64,000 bases of DNA. It comes from Staphylococcus sp. GTDB taxonomy: Bacteria > Bacteroidota > Bacteroidia > Bacteroidales > Muribaculaceae. Both the position numbers and the translations under genes were made by a program. Where the stretch lies: the NCBI GenBank assembly GCA_023665865.1, contig JAMPDC010000001.1, positions 391,331 to 455,330 of the forward strand, written 5' to 3'. The notes below the pieces were generated by a model. The model made no database searches. It was not told where the DNA came from and saw only the letters and a list, made by a program, of their open reading frames with translations. Below are positions 43,875 through 55,302 of this stretch, one piece after another (the stretch's first letter is position 1; each line of letters opens with the position of its first letter).

Positions 43875-44507
43875 ATGCTTCAGTTCATAACCCATCCCTC
43901 AGACCGCTATTCAATCCCTGAAGAAGTCCAGATGGCCCTCGAAGGAGGCTGCAAATGGATCCAGCTCCGTCTCAAGGACGCTACCGATGAGCAATTCCGT
44001 CAGATTGCGCTCGAAATCATACCCATGTGTCAGGAAAACGAAGCCTTTCTTGTGTTTGACGACCGCGTCGAGCTTGCGATGGAGATGTCGGTCCACGGCG
44101 TACATCTCGGCAAGAAAGACATGAATCCTCTCCTTGCCCGTGAGACAATGGGCGCAGAAGCCATCATAGGCTGTACCGCCAACACGGCCGCCGATATCAT
44201 AGCTTTCCGCGGATGGGATGTGGACTATGTAGGTCTCGGGCCTTTCCGCTACACCACAACCAAAGAGAAACTCTCACCCGTCATCGGTCTCGAGGGCTAC
44301 CGCTCCATCGTCAGTGAAGTCCGTAAAGCAGATATCCTACTCCCGATCGTGGCTATCGGAGGTATCACAATCGAAGACATTCCCGCGCTCATGCAGACCG
44401 GCATCAACGGCGTGGCCATGAGCGGTGCGATAATCAATGCCGACGATCCTGTCGACTACACACGCCGCACACTCGAAGCTCTCCACGAGGCCGCGCAGAA
44501 ACTGTAG
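43875..44507 (+). CDS. thiE: Thiamine phosphate synthase
   Basis: 210 residues. It joins HMP-PP and thiazole phosphate carboxylate to form thiamine phosphate. The family signatures are intact: WIQLRLKDA near the N-terminus, FLVFDDRVELAMEMSVHGVHLGKKDM, GCTANT, YVGLGPFRYTTTK and VAIGGIT. Length and motifs distinguish it from the degenerate paralogue just upstream. Confidence 0.93.
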   Translation: MLQFITHPSDRYSIPEEVQMALEGGCKWIQLRLKDATDEQFRQIALEIIPMCQENEAFLVFDDRVELAMEMSVHGVHLGKKDMNPLLARETMGAEAIIGCTANTAADIIAFRGWDVDYVGLGPFRYTTTKEKLSPVIGLEGYRSIVSEVRKADILLPIVAIGGITIEDIPALMQTGINGVAMSGAIINADDPVDYTRRTLEALHEAAQKL

Positions 44508-44550
44508 CCTCAATACCCTAAACACTAATCATTACACATAACTAAATCAC

Positions 44551-47063
<2,513 letters not shown>

Positions 47064-47080
47064 ACAATCGGATTAACATC

Positions 47081-48190
47081 ATGTTTTCGGACGAACTAAA
47101 GAAATATGACTGGGATGAGACCACAAGGTTCATCCAATCGCGGACGACAGCCCACGTCGAGGCTGCGCTACGGAAAGAAAATCTTAGCGTCGAGGACTTC
47201 ATGGCCCTCATCTCCCCGGCAGCCGAACCATATCTCGAACAGATGGCCCGGCTGAGCCACCGCTATACTCTCGAACGTTTCGGCAAGACCATCTCGATGT
47301 ATATCCCCATGTATGTCTCCAACGCCTGCACCAACCACTGCGTCTACTGCGGCTTCAACCATAGCAATCCATTGGAGCGAGTGACCCTGACCATGGAGCA
47401 GGTCAAGGCCGAATGTGAGGCCATCCGCAGGCTCGGCCCCTTCGAGAATCTGCTGATCGTCTCCGGAGAGTTTCCTACGCTCAACGGTGTTGACTATCTT
47501 GAAGAGGTGCTCCACGTATGCCGCCCCTACTTCAATAATCTGACGATCGAAGTGATGCCAATGAAAGCCGAGAGCTATGCCCGCCTCGTCGGCAGCGGTC
47601 TCAACGGTGTGGTCTGCTTCCAGGAGACCTACAACTCCGCCAACTACCGCAACTATCATCCAAAAGGGATGAAATCGATCTTCGACTGGCGCGTCAACGG
47701 CTTCGACCGCATGGGACAGGCCGGTGTCCACAAGATCGGCATGGGGGTGCTCATCGGGCTTGAGGACTGGCGCACGGATCTCACCATGCTTGCCCGCCAT
47801 CTGCGTTATCTCCGCAAGAACTACTGGCGGACACGCTACAGTGTCAACTTTCCGCGCATGTGTCCCGCCGAAGGTGGCTATCAGCCAAAGGTCATCATGA
47901 CCGACCGCGAGCTCGCACAAGTCACCTTCGCCTTCCGCATCTTTGACCACGATGTCGATATCTCCTACTCCACGCGTGAAGACCCGACATTCAGAGCCAA
48001 CATGATGAAGCTCGGTGTGACTTCGATGAGTGCCGGGAGCAAGACAGAGCCCGGCGGCTACGTATCCACCCCCGATGCCCTCGAGCAGTTTGAAGTCTCC
48101 GATCCGCGCTCGCCCGAGGCAGTCGCCGCCGACATCCGCAGGCTCGGCTATGAGGCTGTGTGGAAAGATTGGGACAAAATATTTGACTGA
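47081..48190 (+). CDS. thiH: 2-iminoacetate synthase
   Basis: 369 residues from ATG 47081 (MFSDELKKYDWDE); the frame is open upstream only within the end of thiC. This radical-SAM tyrosine lyase produces dehydroglycine for ThiG. The cluster motif is CTNHCVYCGF (CxxxCxxC) at about residue 84-91. Use of ThiH rather than the oxygen-dependent ThiO fits an anaerobe. It is the last recognised thi gene. Confidence 0.94.
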   Translation: MFSDELKKYDWDETTRFIQSRTTAHVEAALRKENLSVEDFMALISPAAEPYLEQMARLSHRYTLERFGKTISMYIPMYVSNACTNHCVYCGFNHSNPLERVTLTMEQVKAECEAIRRLGPFENLLIVSGEFPTLNGVDYLEEVLHVCRPYFNNLTIEVMPMKAESYARLVGSGLNGVVCFQETYNSANYRNYHPKGMKSIFDWRVNGFDRMGQAGVHKIGMGVLIGLEDWRTDLTMLARHLRYLRKNYWRTRYSVNFPRMCPAEGGYQPKVIMTDRELAQVTFAFRIFDHDVDISYSTREDPTFRANMMKLGVTSMSAGSKTEPGGYVSTPDALEQFEVSDPRSPEAVAADIRRLGYEAVWKDWDKIFD

Positions 48191-48243
48191 GAGACTCCAA
48201 CCGTCATTTTTTCAAGCCTTAGACAAAACTTTTTCATAGACCA

Positions 48244-48264
48244 ATCCTTTATATATTAAAGGAT
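48244..48264. repeat. 8-bp perfect inverted repeat between thiH and the small membrane-protein gene
   Basis: ATCCTTTA, five bases, TAAAGGAT. There is no T run in either direction. It could be an operator for the 98-residue gene or a weak mRNA 3' hairpin. Confidence 0.4.
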
Positions 48265-48299
48265 AATTATTAAAAACTCACATATTAACTGTTTGTATT

Positions 48300-48596
48300 A
48301 TGAAATCGTTTGGAAAAGGCCTCTTTTGGATAGGCTTCATCATTTTGATGGGTGTAGTCATCGCCTATATGATCACAATGTTTGTCGGCACCATGGCATT
48401 TGCCTCTTGGGTCACCGCACTGACTTTCTCCGGATTCATCATCCTCGGTGGACTCTTCATGCTCATCGGCCGCTCTTCAGAACGCAAAGGCGAACTAAAA
48501 GAGCAGAAAAAGGAGTTTGATAAAACCCTCAATGAGATAGACAGCACCTACAACAAAGCTACCGACACCACTACCACTTCAGGGACACAAGCATAG
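48300..48596 (+). CDS. Small two-helix membrane protein
   Basis: 98 residues: two hydrophobic segments (about 8-32 and 36-58) with a short loop, then a charged, coiled-coil-prone tail (RSSERKGELKEQKKEFDKTL) and a Thr/Ser-rich end. I recognise no family. It lies 109 bp after thiH with an inverted repeat between them and a strong terminator behind, so it may be either the end of the thi operon or a separate unit. Confidence 0.6.
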   Translation: MKSFGKGLFWIGFIILMGVVIAYMITMFVGTMAFASWVTALTFSGFIILGGLFMLIGRSSERKGELKEQKKEFDKTLNEIDSTYNKATDTTTTSGTQA

Positions 48597-48660
48597 AGAC
48601 ATACCGTCCTCATCTTCCGGACAACAGGAAACGCCCGTCCCGGCCACTACAAAAAAACAG

Positions 48661-48699
48661 CGCTCCGGATCAGATGTCTATTCTGATCCGGAGCGTAAT
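48661..48699 (+). terminator. Terminator after the small membrane-protein gene
   Basis: CGCTCCGGATCAGA (48661-48674) pairs with TCTGATCCGGAGCG (48682-48695), with T-rich sequence after it. It may also serve asnS, which converges from the right. Confidence 0.8.
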
Positions 48700-48723
48700 T
48701 TTTATATTTAGCTTCCGCTACGT

Positions 48724-50121
48724 TTAGAACTCAGCCTTACCCGGAGTACGCGGGAAGGGGATGACGTCGCGGATGTTGGTCATACCGGTTACGAAAAGCA
48801 CAAGGCGCTCGAAACCGAGGCCGAAACCGGAGTGAGGCACTGTACCGAAACGGCGGGTGTCGAGATACCACCACATATCCTTCATCGGGATGCCGAGTTC
48901 CTCGATACGGGCAAGGAGTTTGTCATAGTTCTCCTCACGCTCTGAACCTCCGATAATCTCACCGATGTGGGGAAAGAGGACATCCATCGCGCGGACAGTC
49001 TTGCCGTCCTCGTTCTGCTTCATGTAGAAAGCCTTGATCTCCTTCGGATAGTCGGTGAGGATAACCGGCTTCTTGAAGTGCTCCTCGACGAGATAACGCT
49101 CATGCTCGCTCTGAAGATCTGTGCCCCAATGTACCGGGAATTCAAATTTCTTTCCGGAAGCCTCGAGGATCTTCACACCCTCGCCATAGCTCAGGCGCAC
49201 GAAGTCATTGTCGACCACAAATTTCAGACGCTCGATGAGGTCCTTGTCATACATGTCCTGGAGGAAGGTGATATCGTCAAGCGAGTGTTCGAGAGCGTAG
49301 TTGATACAATATTTCACGAACTCTTCGGCGAGATCCATGTTGTCGGTGATGTCGTAGAACGCCATTTCCGGCTCGATCATCCAGAACTCCGAGAGGTGGC
49401 GAGGAGTGTTGGAGTTCTCGGCGCGGAAAGTCGGGCCGAAAGTGTAGATCTGACCGAGGGCGGTCGCACCGAGCTCACCTTCAAGCTGACCTGAAACTGT
49501 CAGAGCTGTCGGTTTGCCGAAGAAGTCCTGCGAATAGTCAGTCTTTCCTTCCTCATCCTTGGGAAGATTGTTGAGGTCAAGAGTGGTCACCTGGAACATC
49601 GCTCCGGCACCCTCGCAGTCACTTGCGGTGATAAGCGGAGTGTTGAGATAGCAGAACCCTCTTTCATTGAAAAATTTGTGGATAGCGAAAGCGAGAGTGC
49701 TGCGCACACGAAGTATGGCACCGAAAGTGTTGGTGCGCGGACGCAGATGGGCAATCTCACGGAGGAATTCAAGAGTATGGCCCTTCTTCTGGAGCGGATA
49801 GGTCTCGACATCGGCCGAACCATAAACGAGGAGAGTATCTGCCTGCACTTCGCAAGTCTGGCCTTTGCCCTGCGACTCTACAAGCTTACCCTTGACGCAG
49901 ATGCTGGAGCCGGTGGTGACAGGCTTCAGATCCTCGTCGGTAAACTTGGCCATGTCAAAGACTATCTGGATATTCTTGATTGTCGAACCGTCATTGAGTT
50001 GCACAAACTGTACATGTTTGTTGCCTCGGCGGGTGCGCACCCAGCCTTTGGCCTCAACTTCAGTACCGATGAGTGAGGCGTCTTTGAGCAAATCGACTAC
50101 TTTAGTTCTTTTCATTTGCAA
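48724..50121 (-). CDS. asnS: Asparaginyl-tRNA synthetase
   Basis: 465 residues (the next Met, two codons in, is an equally possible start). It charges tRNA-Asn with asparagine. An N-terminal OB-fold anticodon-binding domain (about 15-120) precedes the class II core with motif 2 [22 protein letters not shown] and motif 3 [10 protein letters not shown]. It lies between two hairpins: the one behind the pseudouridine synthase gene upstream and that at 48661 downstream. I saw no clear promoter in the 79 bp upstream. Confidence 0.95.
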   Translation of the reverse strand: MQMKRTKVVDLLKDASLIGTEVEAKGWVRTRRGNKHVQFVQLNDGSTIKNIQIVFDMAKFTDEDLKPVTTGSSICVKGKLVESQGKGQTCEVQADTLLVYGSADVETYPLQKKGHTLEFLREIAHLRPRTNTFGAILRVRSTLAFAIHKFFNERGFCYLNTPLITASDCEGAGAMFQVTTLDLNNLPKDEEGKTDYSQDFFGKPTALTVSGQLEGELGATALGQIYTFGPTFRAENSNTPRHLSEFWMIEPEMAFYDITDNMDLAEEFVKYCINYALEHSLDDITFLQDMYDKDLIERLKFVVDNDFVRLSYGEGVKILEASGKKFEFPVHWGTDLQSEHERYLVEEHFKKPVILTDYPKEIKAFYMKQNEDGKTVRAMDVLFPHIGEIIGGSEREENYDKLLARIEELGIPMKDMWWYLDTRRFGTVPHSGFGLGFERLVLFVTGMTNIRDVIPFPRTPGKAEF

Positions 50122-50143
50122 GATATGTAAGAGTAGATATTAT

Positions 50144-50191
50144 AAAAGGCCGGTTCAAGCTATCTCTGAGGCGACACCGCTCAAACCGGCC
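50144..50191 (-). terminator. Terminator of the RluB-type gene
   Basis: GGCCGGTT with AGC (50148-50160) pairs with GCT and AACCGGCC (50179-50191). On the minus strand the stem is followed by TTTTAT (50147-50142), between the gene's stop codon and asnS. Confidence 0.75.
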
Positions 50192-50200
50192 ATAATTTTT

Positions 50201-51769
50201 TTATTCAAATGAACCCATCTTGAGGAAGTTGACCTCTTCCTGAGTCAGATAGCGCCAGCGGCCACGGGGAAGATTCTTCTTGGTAAGGCCGGCGAAATAG
50301 ACGCGGTCAAGCTTGGTGACATGGTAACCGAGGCTCTCGAAGATTCGGCGCACGATGCGGTTGCGGCCGGAGTGGATCTCGATACCTGCCTGATTGCGGT
50401 CTACGTCGGTAGCATAAGAGATGGCATCGGCGTGGATGGGACCATCTTCAAGCTCGATACCGTCGGCGATACGCTGCATGTCTTCCTCGGCGATATCCTT
50501 ATCGGTCCAGACGTGATAGATCTTTTTCTTCACAAATTTCGGGTGAGTGAGCTTTGAAGCGAGGTCACCGTCATTGGTGAGAAGGAGCACACCGGTGGTG
50601 TTGCGGTCGAGACGGCCTACAGGATAGATGCGTTCCTCGCACGCGCCCTTGACAAGATCCATGACAGTCAGACGTCCATTGGGGTCATCGCTGGTGGTCA
50701 CGCAATCTTTCGGCTTGTTGAGGAGGATGTAGCACTTGCTTTCGAGTGTGACAACCTTGTCATTGTATTCAACCACATCATTGTGTGAGATCTTGGTTCC
50801 GAGCTCGGTGACAACCTCGCCGTTGACCTTGATGAGTCCTTTCTGGATAAACTCGTCAGCCTCACGGCGCGAGCAGAGACCTGCGTTGGCCATGAACTTG
50901 TTGAGACGGATCTGCTCATTGGGATCGGGAACGGGTACCTCATACTCGATGCGGCGGGGACGCGGGATGAAGCTGCGGCCACCTTGCGGCATGCCATACT
51001 GATTCTGGCGGGGAGCCTGTTTCTTGAATCCCTGCTGACGGTTATTGTTGTAGCCACCCTGCTGACGGTTGTTGTTATAGCCGCCCTGCTGACGGTTGTT
51101 GTTGTAGCCACCCTGCTGACGGTTGTTGTTGTAGCCACCCTGCTGACGGTTGTTGTTATAGCCGCCCTGCTGACGGTTGTTGTTGTAGCCGCCCTGCTGA
51201 CGGTTGTTGTTATAGCCGCCCTGCTGACGGTTGTTGTTGTAGCCGCCCTGACGGTTGTTGTTATAGCCACCCTGACGGTTGTTGTTATAGCCGCCCTGGC
51301 GGTTGTTATTATAGTGGTTGCCGTTGTTATAACCACCCTGGTTGTTGTAGCGGTTATATGAGGGACGGGGCTGATATGTGGGGTTCTCGCTGTCTGTACT
51401 ACCGGTGGTTGCACCTTCGGCTGCTGCCTGAGGCTCACCTTCAAGCTGCGGATTGGCCTGCTGGCGGGGCTGGTAGTTGTTGTTGTAGCGATTATTGTTA
51501 TTATACCGGTTGTAGCCGCCCTGATTGTTATAACGATTGTTGTTATAGCCACCCTGCTGACGGTTGTTGTTGTAGGGACGTGGCTGATAAGGACGGTTGT
51601 TGCCATAGGAATTGTAGGAATTCTGATGGCGTTCCTGAGAGTCGGTGTGAAGGCCACCACCCTCATGTGTGTTGAAATCGCTGTTCTCGCTGCGGTTCTC
51701 GGCACTGTCTGCGTTCACCGGGCGCACTCCGATGCGCGGGCGTTTGCTTTTCTTTTCGTTGCTGTCCAT
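50201..51769 (-). CDS. rRNA pseudouridine synthase (RluB/RsuA type) with long repeat-rich N-terminal tail
   Basis: 522 residues. The C-terminal 240 or so form the enzyme: an S4 RNA-binding domain (IRLNKFMANAGLCSRREADEFIQKG) and the RsuA-family catalytic core with the Asp in GRLDRNTTGVLLLTNDG. It makes a pseudouridine in rRNA, probably 23S; the site cannot be told. The N-terminal 270 residues are low-complexity, rich in Asn, Gly, Tyr, Gln and Arg, including about eight tandem GGYNNNRQQ and several GGYNNNRQ units. Such a tail is predicted to be disordered and RNA-binding, like an RGG region. It is preceded by a roughly 250-nt AT-rich leader. Confidence 0.88.
   Translation of the reverse strand: MDSNEKKSKRPRIGVRPVNADSAENRSENSDFNTHEGGGLHTDSQERHQNSYNSYGNNRPYQPRPYNNNRQQGGYNNNRYNNQGGYNRYNNNNRYNNNYQPRQQANPQLEGEPQAAAEGATTGSTDSENPTYQPRPSYNRYNNQGGYNNGNHYNNNRQGGYNNNRQGGYNNNRQGGYNNNRQQGGYNNNRQQGGYNNNRQQGGYNNNRQQGGYNNNRQQGGYNNNRQQGGYNNNRQQGGYNNNRQQGFKKQAPRQNQYGMPQGGRSFIPRPRRIEYEVPVPDPNEQIRLNKFMANAGLCSRREADEFIQKGLIKVNGEVVTELGTKISHNDVVEYNDKVVTLESKCYILLNKPKDCVTTSDDPNGRLTVMDLVKGACEERIYPVGRLDRNTTGVLLLTNDGDLASKLTHPKFVKKKIYHVWTDKDIAEEDMQRIADGIELEDGPIHADAISYATDVDRNQAGIEIHSGRNRIVRRIFESLGYHVTKLDRVYFAGLTKKNLPRGRWRYLTQEEVNFLKMGSFE
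51031..51310. repeat. In-frame tandem 27/24-bp repeat within the pseudouridine synthase gene
   Basis: Nearly identical 27-bp units (GGYNNNRQQ on the minus strand) are repeated about eight times, then 24-bp units (GGYNNNRQ). Unit differences are mostly synonymous (gta/ata, cca/ccg on the plus strand). The number of copies is likely to vary between strains; each change keeps the reading frame. Confidence 0.85.
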
Positions 51770-52098
51770 GAATGAATTAAGTTTTTGAGTTGAGATACGG
51801 GGTTGATAATTTTAATTGCATGCCTCGCGGCTGTTGTTATTGTTTCCTTACGGTTGATTATTTTTCCTTTTTTCTTAACTTTTAGAGTTTTTGACTGACT
51901 CAGTTGTCTTTTTGTTTAGATTTTTGTTCCTATAACTTTTTTCGTCGAAAAAATTTGATCATAATAATCCAATTTTCCTATCGGATAGAGTTGAGGGTCG
52001 AGACAATAAGCTCCCGGCCTAACTCATCTGCAAATTTAGATATTATTTTTTTCTTTTCCTATATTTTATTCTAAAACAGAGCCAAAAAAATTCAAAAA
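51770..52098 (-). other. AT-rich leader region of the RluB-type gene
   Basis: 329 bp without a recognised gene. With the -7 element at 52038-52031 it would give a leader of about 250 nt. It holds a perfect 17-bp palindrome TTTTTTCG-T-CGAAAAAA (51937-51953). On the minus strand a 10-codon reading frame MIKFFRRKKL (51962-51930) spans that palindrome. Nothing else is evident. Confidence 0.4.
52031..52038 (-). promoter_or_regulatory. -7 element for the RluB-type gene
   Basis: TAAATTTG on the minus strand; no -33 match. It is the only good -7 element in the intergenic region. Confidence 0.45.
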
Positions 52099-52968
52099 TC
52101 AATTAAATACCACGGTTTTATTGTTGTGGGTAAGAATCTTTCGCTGTATATGCTTCCCGACGGCTCTCGAGAGGACTATTTTCTCAATATCACGCCCCTT
52201 TTTCACAAGTTCGTCGACAGTGTCCTTGTGGCTGATTCGGGCCACATCCTGCTCGATGATAGGGCCTGCATCCAGGTCGGCAGTGACATAGTGGCTCGTG
52301 GCGCCGATGAGTTTCACGCCTCGCTCATAGGCTTGATGATAGGGCTTCGCTCCGACAAAGGCGGGGAGAAACGAATGGTGAATGTTGATGATACGGTTGG
52401 GATAGCGGCTGATGAACTCTTCGGAGAGCACCTGCATATAGCGCGCAAGCACTATGAAATCAATCTTGTAGCGGTCAAGAATCTCAAATTCCACCTTCTC
52501 CATCTCAGCCTTGTTGTCACGGTTGACAGGCACATGCTCAAATGGAATCCCGAAGCGCTTGCCTGCCTCGGCAAGGTCAGGATGATTGCTGATGATGACG
52601 GGAATCTCCACGTCCCACTCTCCGGCCACATATCGCGCGAGCATATCGTAGAGACAATGTGACATCTTGCTCACAAAGATTGCCATCCGCTGTTTGCGAC
52701 GTGAGAAACTGATGCGGTAGGTCAGATCATAACGCTTGGCATAGAGAGTGTTGAAATACTCATCGATTTTTTCAGTGGGAATCAGAAAATCATTCAGCTC
52801 CCACTCGACACGCATGTAGAAGATTCCGTCCTCACGGTCAACATACTGGTCGAGATAGATGATGTTGCCACGGTTTGTCGTGATAAATTCAGTGATGACG
52901 GCTATGATACCAGGACGGTCGGGACAATACATCCTCAATATTGCTGTCGGTTTCTTTTTGCTTTCCAC
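52099..52968 (-). CDS. purU: Formyltetrahydrofolate deformylase
   Basis: 289 residues from a GTG at 52968 (MESKKKPTAILRMYCPDRPG). It hydrolyses 10-formyl-THF to formate and THF. An N-terminal ACT domain (ILRMYCPDRPGIIAVI) is followed by a formyltransferase fold with IINIHHSFLPAFVGAKPYHQAYERGVKLIGATSHYVT, the catalytic Asn-His-Asp region. The frame stays open 40 codons further up, but that part would start before the promoter and has no family similarity; 289 fits the usual 280-290. Confidence 0.88.
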   Translation of the reverse strand: MESKKKPTAILRMYCPDRPGIIAVITEFITTNRGNIIYLDQYVDREDGIFYMRVEWELNDFLIPTEKIDEYFNTLYAKRYDLTYRISFSRRKQRMAIFVSKMSHCLYDMLARYVAGEWDVEIPVIISNHPDLAEAGKRFGIPFEHVPVNRDNKAEMEKVEFEILDRYKIDFIVLARYMQVLSEEFISRYPNRIINIHHSFLPAFVGAKPYHQAYERGVKLIGATSHYVTADLDAGPIIEQDVARISHKDTVDELVKKGRDIEKIVLSRAVGKHIQRKILTHNNKTVVFN

Positions 52969-53005
52969 TTCGTTATTACTATATCTTTTTGTTATAATTT
53001 CCCGG

Positions 53006-53013
53006 CAAAAATA
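53006..53013 (-). promoter_or_regulatory. -7 element for purU
   Basis: TATTTTTG on the minus strand, 38 bp before the GTG start; no -33 element. It supports the downstream start. Confidence 0.5.
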
Positions 53014-53066
53014 ATCACTTTTGTCTAAAACTCCATACATTTCAGACAAAAAAGGCGTTTTCATGC

Positions 53067-53121
53067 AAAAAACGCGGCCGGAACCCATGCCGACAGTATG
53101 TTGTCGTCACGGCTTCCGGCC
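53067..53121 (-). terminator. Terminator of the pullulanase gene
   Basis: GGCCGGAA (53076-53083) pairs with TTCCGGCC (53114-53121); on the minus strand it is followed by GCG and T6 (53072-53067). Confidence 0.7.
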
Positions 53122-53152
53122 GGAATGTTTCCTGACTGTATGGTAATTGCGC

Positions 53153-55153
53153 TTACTTCGTGCGGGCGAGGATGAGAGCGCTACGGGGAGCGACGGTCAT
53201 CTTGCCACCCTTGCTCGTCGAGAGACCGGCAGCCTTGATGCGACCATCCTCAGCTATGACTGTCCAGTCACCCTTGGCGATTTTGACATTACGGGCATCA
53301 TCGGATCCATTGAAAACAAGCTTGATCTCTTTCCACTCGTCACCATTGGCATTGTCAATGAGCGAATAGGAAATAAGATTGGGCTCAGTGACTTTGTCAA
53401 ACTTCAGGTGACGGCTGACATCGTCCGCTGTCGTCATGCGGAAGGCAGGATGCTCCTTTCGGAGTTTGATAAGCTCCTTATAGTATTCAAACTGCTCTGC
53501 ATTGCTGTTTTTGAGACTCCAGTCGATAGCATTGATGGAATCGGGCGAATTGTAGGAGTTGTGGACTCCCTTCTTGTCGCGGAAGATCTCTTCGCCGGCA
53601 AAGATAAACGGTGTGCCCTGCGATGTGAAGATAATGGTCTGCGCGAGACGGGCAGCACGCTGACGCTCGGCGTCGGTGGCATCGGGCATCGACTTGCGGA
53701 GCTTATCGGTCAGCATGAGGTCGTCGTGACAAGACACGTAGTTGATGATCTGAGTCGGAGCGGCGGCATAGGGGAATTTTGAGTTGTTGCCCTTGCTGTA
53801 ATCAACCTGCGGATGGGCCGTAGCTCCGACGATACCGATCTTTACCGTCTCTTCGAGTCCGGGTTTGCCGGTAGCGAAACCGCGGTCGGAAGCGTCGGTA
53901 TAATGTCCCTTGATCGCATCCCTGATATCATCGCTGAATACGGCGATCTGCGGCATCTTGGCCACATTTTCCTTGAGTGCGCGCCGCTCGACCGGCAGAG
54001 GAGAGTCGCCTGCGGTCCAGCCCTCGCCGTAGACGAAGATGTCGGGATTGATTTCCTTGAGCGCCGCAGCTACCTCGTTCATAGTCTCTATGTCGTGAAT
54101 GGCCATAAGGTCGAAGCGGAAACCGTCGATATGATATTCCTTGGCCCAATATTTGACAGAATTGATGATATAGTCGCGCATCTGCTGGCGGTCCGAGGCA
54201 GTCTCGTTGCCACATCCCGAAGCATCGCTGTAGCTTCCGTCGGGACGGTGGCGGTAGTAATAGCCGGGAGCTGTCAGCGAGAAGTTTGAGTCATCGTTGT
54301 TGGCCGTATGGTTATAGACCACATCCATGATGACACCGATGCCGTTGTCATGGAGATTCTTGACCATTTCTTTCATCTCGATGATGCGGGTAGAGGGATC
54401 GGCGGGATTTGTCGAGTAGGAGCCTTCCGGAGCGTTGTAGTTATACGGGTCATAGCCCCAGTTGTAGGTGTTGGAGGGTAGATTTGACTCATCGACACTA
54501 TTGTAGTCGTACGACGGAAGGATATGCACGTGAGTGACACCGAGTTCTTTCAGATGGTCAATACCCGTCGCAGCTCCACGGCCGTTAGTGGTCGCAGGCT
54601 CTGTGAGAGCAAGAAATTTACCCTTGTTGACTATACCCGAACTGCTATGTTCGGAGAAATCACGGTGGTGCATCTCATAGATGACGGCATCATTGATATG
54701 AGAGATGGCCGGCCCCTTGTCAGTAGCCCAGCCTTCGGGATCGGTCTTTGAAAAATCAATGATCGCCGCACGCTTCCCGTTTGTCCCGACAGCCTTGGCC
54801 CATACACCCGGAGTCTCATCAAGCCATTTTCCCTTGTCGAGGATAGAGAAGGTGTAAAATTTTCCGTAAAGACGCTCCGGCACACTGGCCACCCATGTTC
54901 CCTTCTCGGAACGGGTCATGGCTATGGTGTCGGTTGCGGCGGTGTTGAGACCTGTCGGATAGAGGATCACACGCGCAGCCTCGGCGGCGGGCGACCACAG
55001 GCGCCAGTGAGTTCCCTTATTGTCAACAGTAAGTTCGAGATCTTCACCCGCATAAGTCGGGTATGTCTGATAGACGGCATCAACATCCTGAGCTGATGCA
55101 GAGGCCGCAGCGCTGAGAGCAAGCATTGTCACGATAGATAATCCTTGGTTCAT
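53153..55153 (-). CDS. pulA: Type I pullulanase, secreted
   Basis: 666 residues with a signal peptide (about 1-21, ALSAAASASAQ). It hydrolyses alpha-1,6 branch points of pullulan, starch or glycogen. A CBM48-like domain (about 35-130) precedes the GH13_14 barrel with the type I pullulanase signature YNWGYDP (230-236), DVVYNH, nucleophile Asp348 in GFRFD, acid/base Glu377 in YGEGW, and SCHDD. It is single-gene, between hairpins on both sides. No Sus-type partners adjoin it. Confidence 0.93.
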   Translation of the reverse strand: MNQGLSIVTMLALSAAASASAQDVDAVYQTYPTYAGEDLELTVDNKGTHWRLWSPAAEAARVILYPTGLNTAATDTIAMTRSEKGTWVASVPERLYGKFYTFSILDKGKWLDETPGVWAKAVGTNGKRAAIIDFSKTDPEGWATDKGPAISHINDAVIYEMHHRDFSEHSSSGIVNKGKFLALTEPATTNGRGAATGIDHLKELGVTHVHILPSYDYNSVDESNLPSNTYNWGYDPYNYNAPEGSYSTNPADPSTRIIEMKEMVKNLHDNGIGVIMDVVYNHTANNDDSNFSLTAPGYYYRHRPDGSYSDASGCGNETASDRQQMRDYIINSVKYWAKEYHIDGFRFDLMAIHDIETMNEVAAALKEINPDIFVYGEGWTAGDSPLPVERRALKENVAKMPQIAVFSDDIRDAIKGHYTDASDRGFATGKPGLEETVKIGIVGATAHPQVDYSKGNNSKFPYAAAPTQIINYVSCHDDLMLTDKLRKSMPDATDAERQRAARLAQTIIFTSQGTPFIFAGEEIFRDKKGVHNSYNSPDSINAIDWSLKNSNAEQFEYYKELIKLRKEHPAFRMTTADDVSRHLKFDKVTEPNLISYSLIDNANGDEWKEIKLVFNGSDDARNVKIAKGDWTVIAEDGRIKAAGLSTSKGGKMTVAPRSALILARTK

Positions 55154-55183
55154 CGTAATAAAAATATGGTATTAATGATAGTG

Positions 55184-55214
55184 AAAAGAATCGGGGGCCG
55201 GAATAGCCCCCGAT
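55184..55214 (-). terminator. Terminator of the coiled-coil lipoprotein gene
   Basis: ATCGGGGGC (55190-55198) pairs with GCCCCCGAT (55206-55214); on the minus strand the stem is followed by TCTTTT. Confidence 0.8.
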
Positions 55215-55302
55215 ACGTAAGTATGAAATATAGAGAGACTGACTATATAACGTCGAGTCTGTCAGATTTATTCGATGAAGAGTGATGTTTTTTTACTTAA
55301 TT

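Noticed and set aside
51031-51310. Regular repeat array that might be a CRISPR
   Set aside because: Units are contiguous, without unique spacers, in frame, and encode GGYNNNRQ(Q) inside an intact gene.
50698-51705. Long open frame of 335 codons rich in Thr, Ala and Val on the minus strand
   Set aside because: It is the second frame of the repeat-rich pseudouridine synthase gene; its composition only mirrors the repeat, and no start signal or family is seen.
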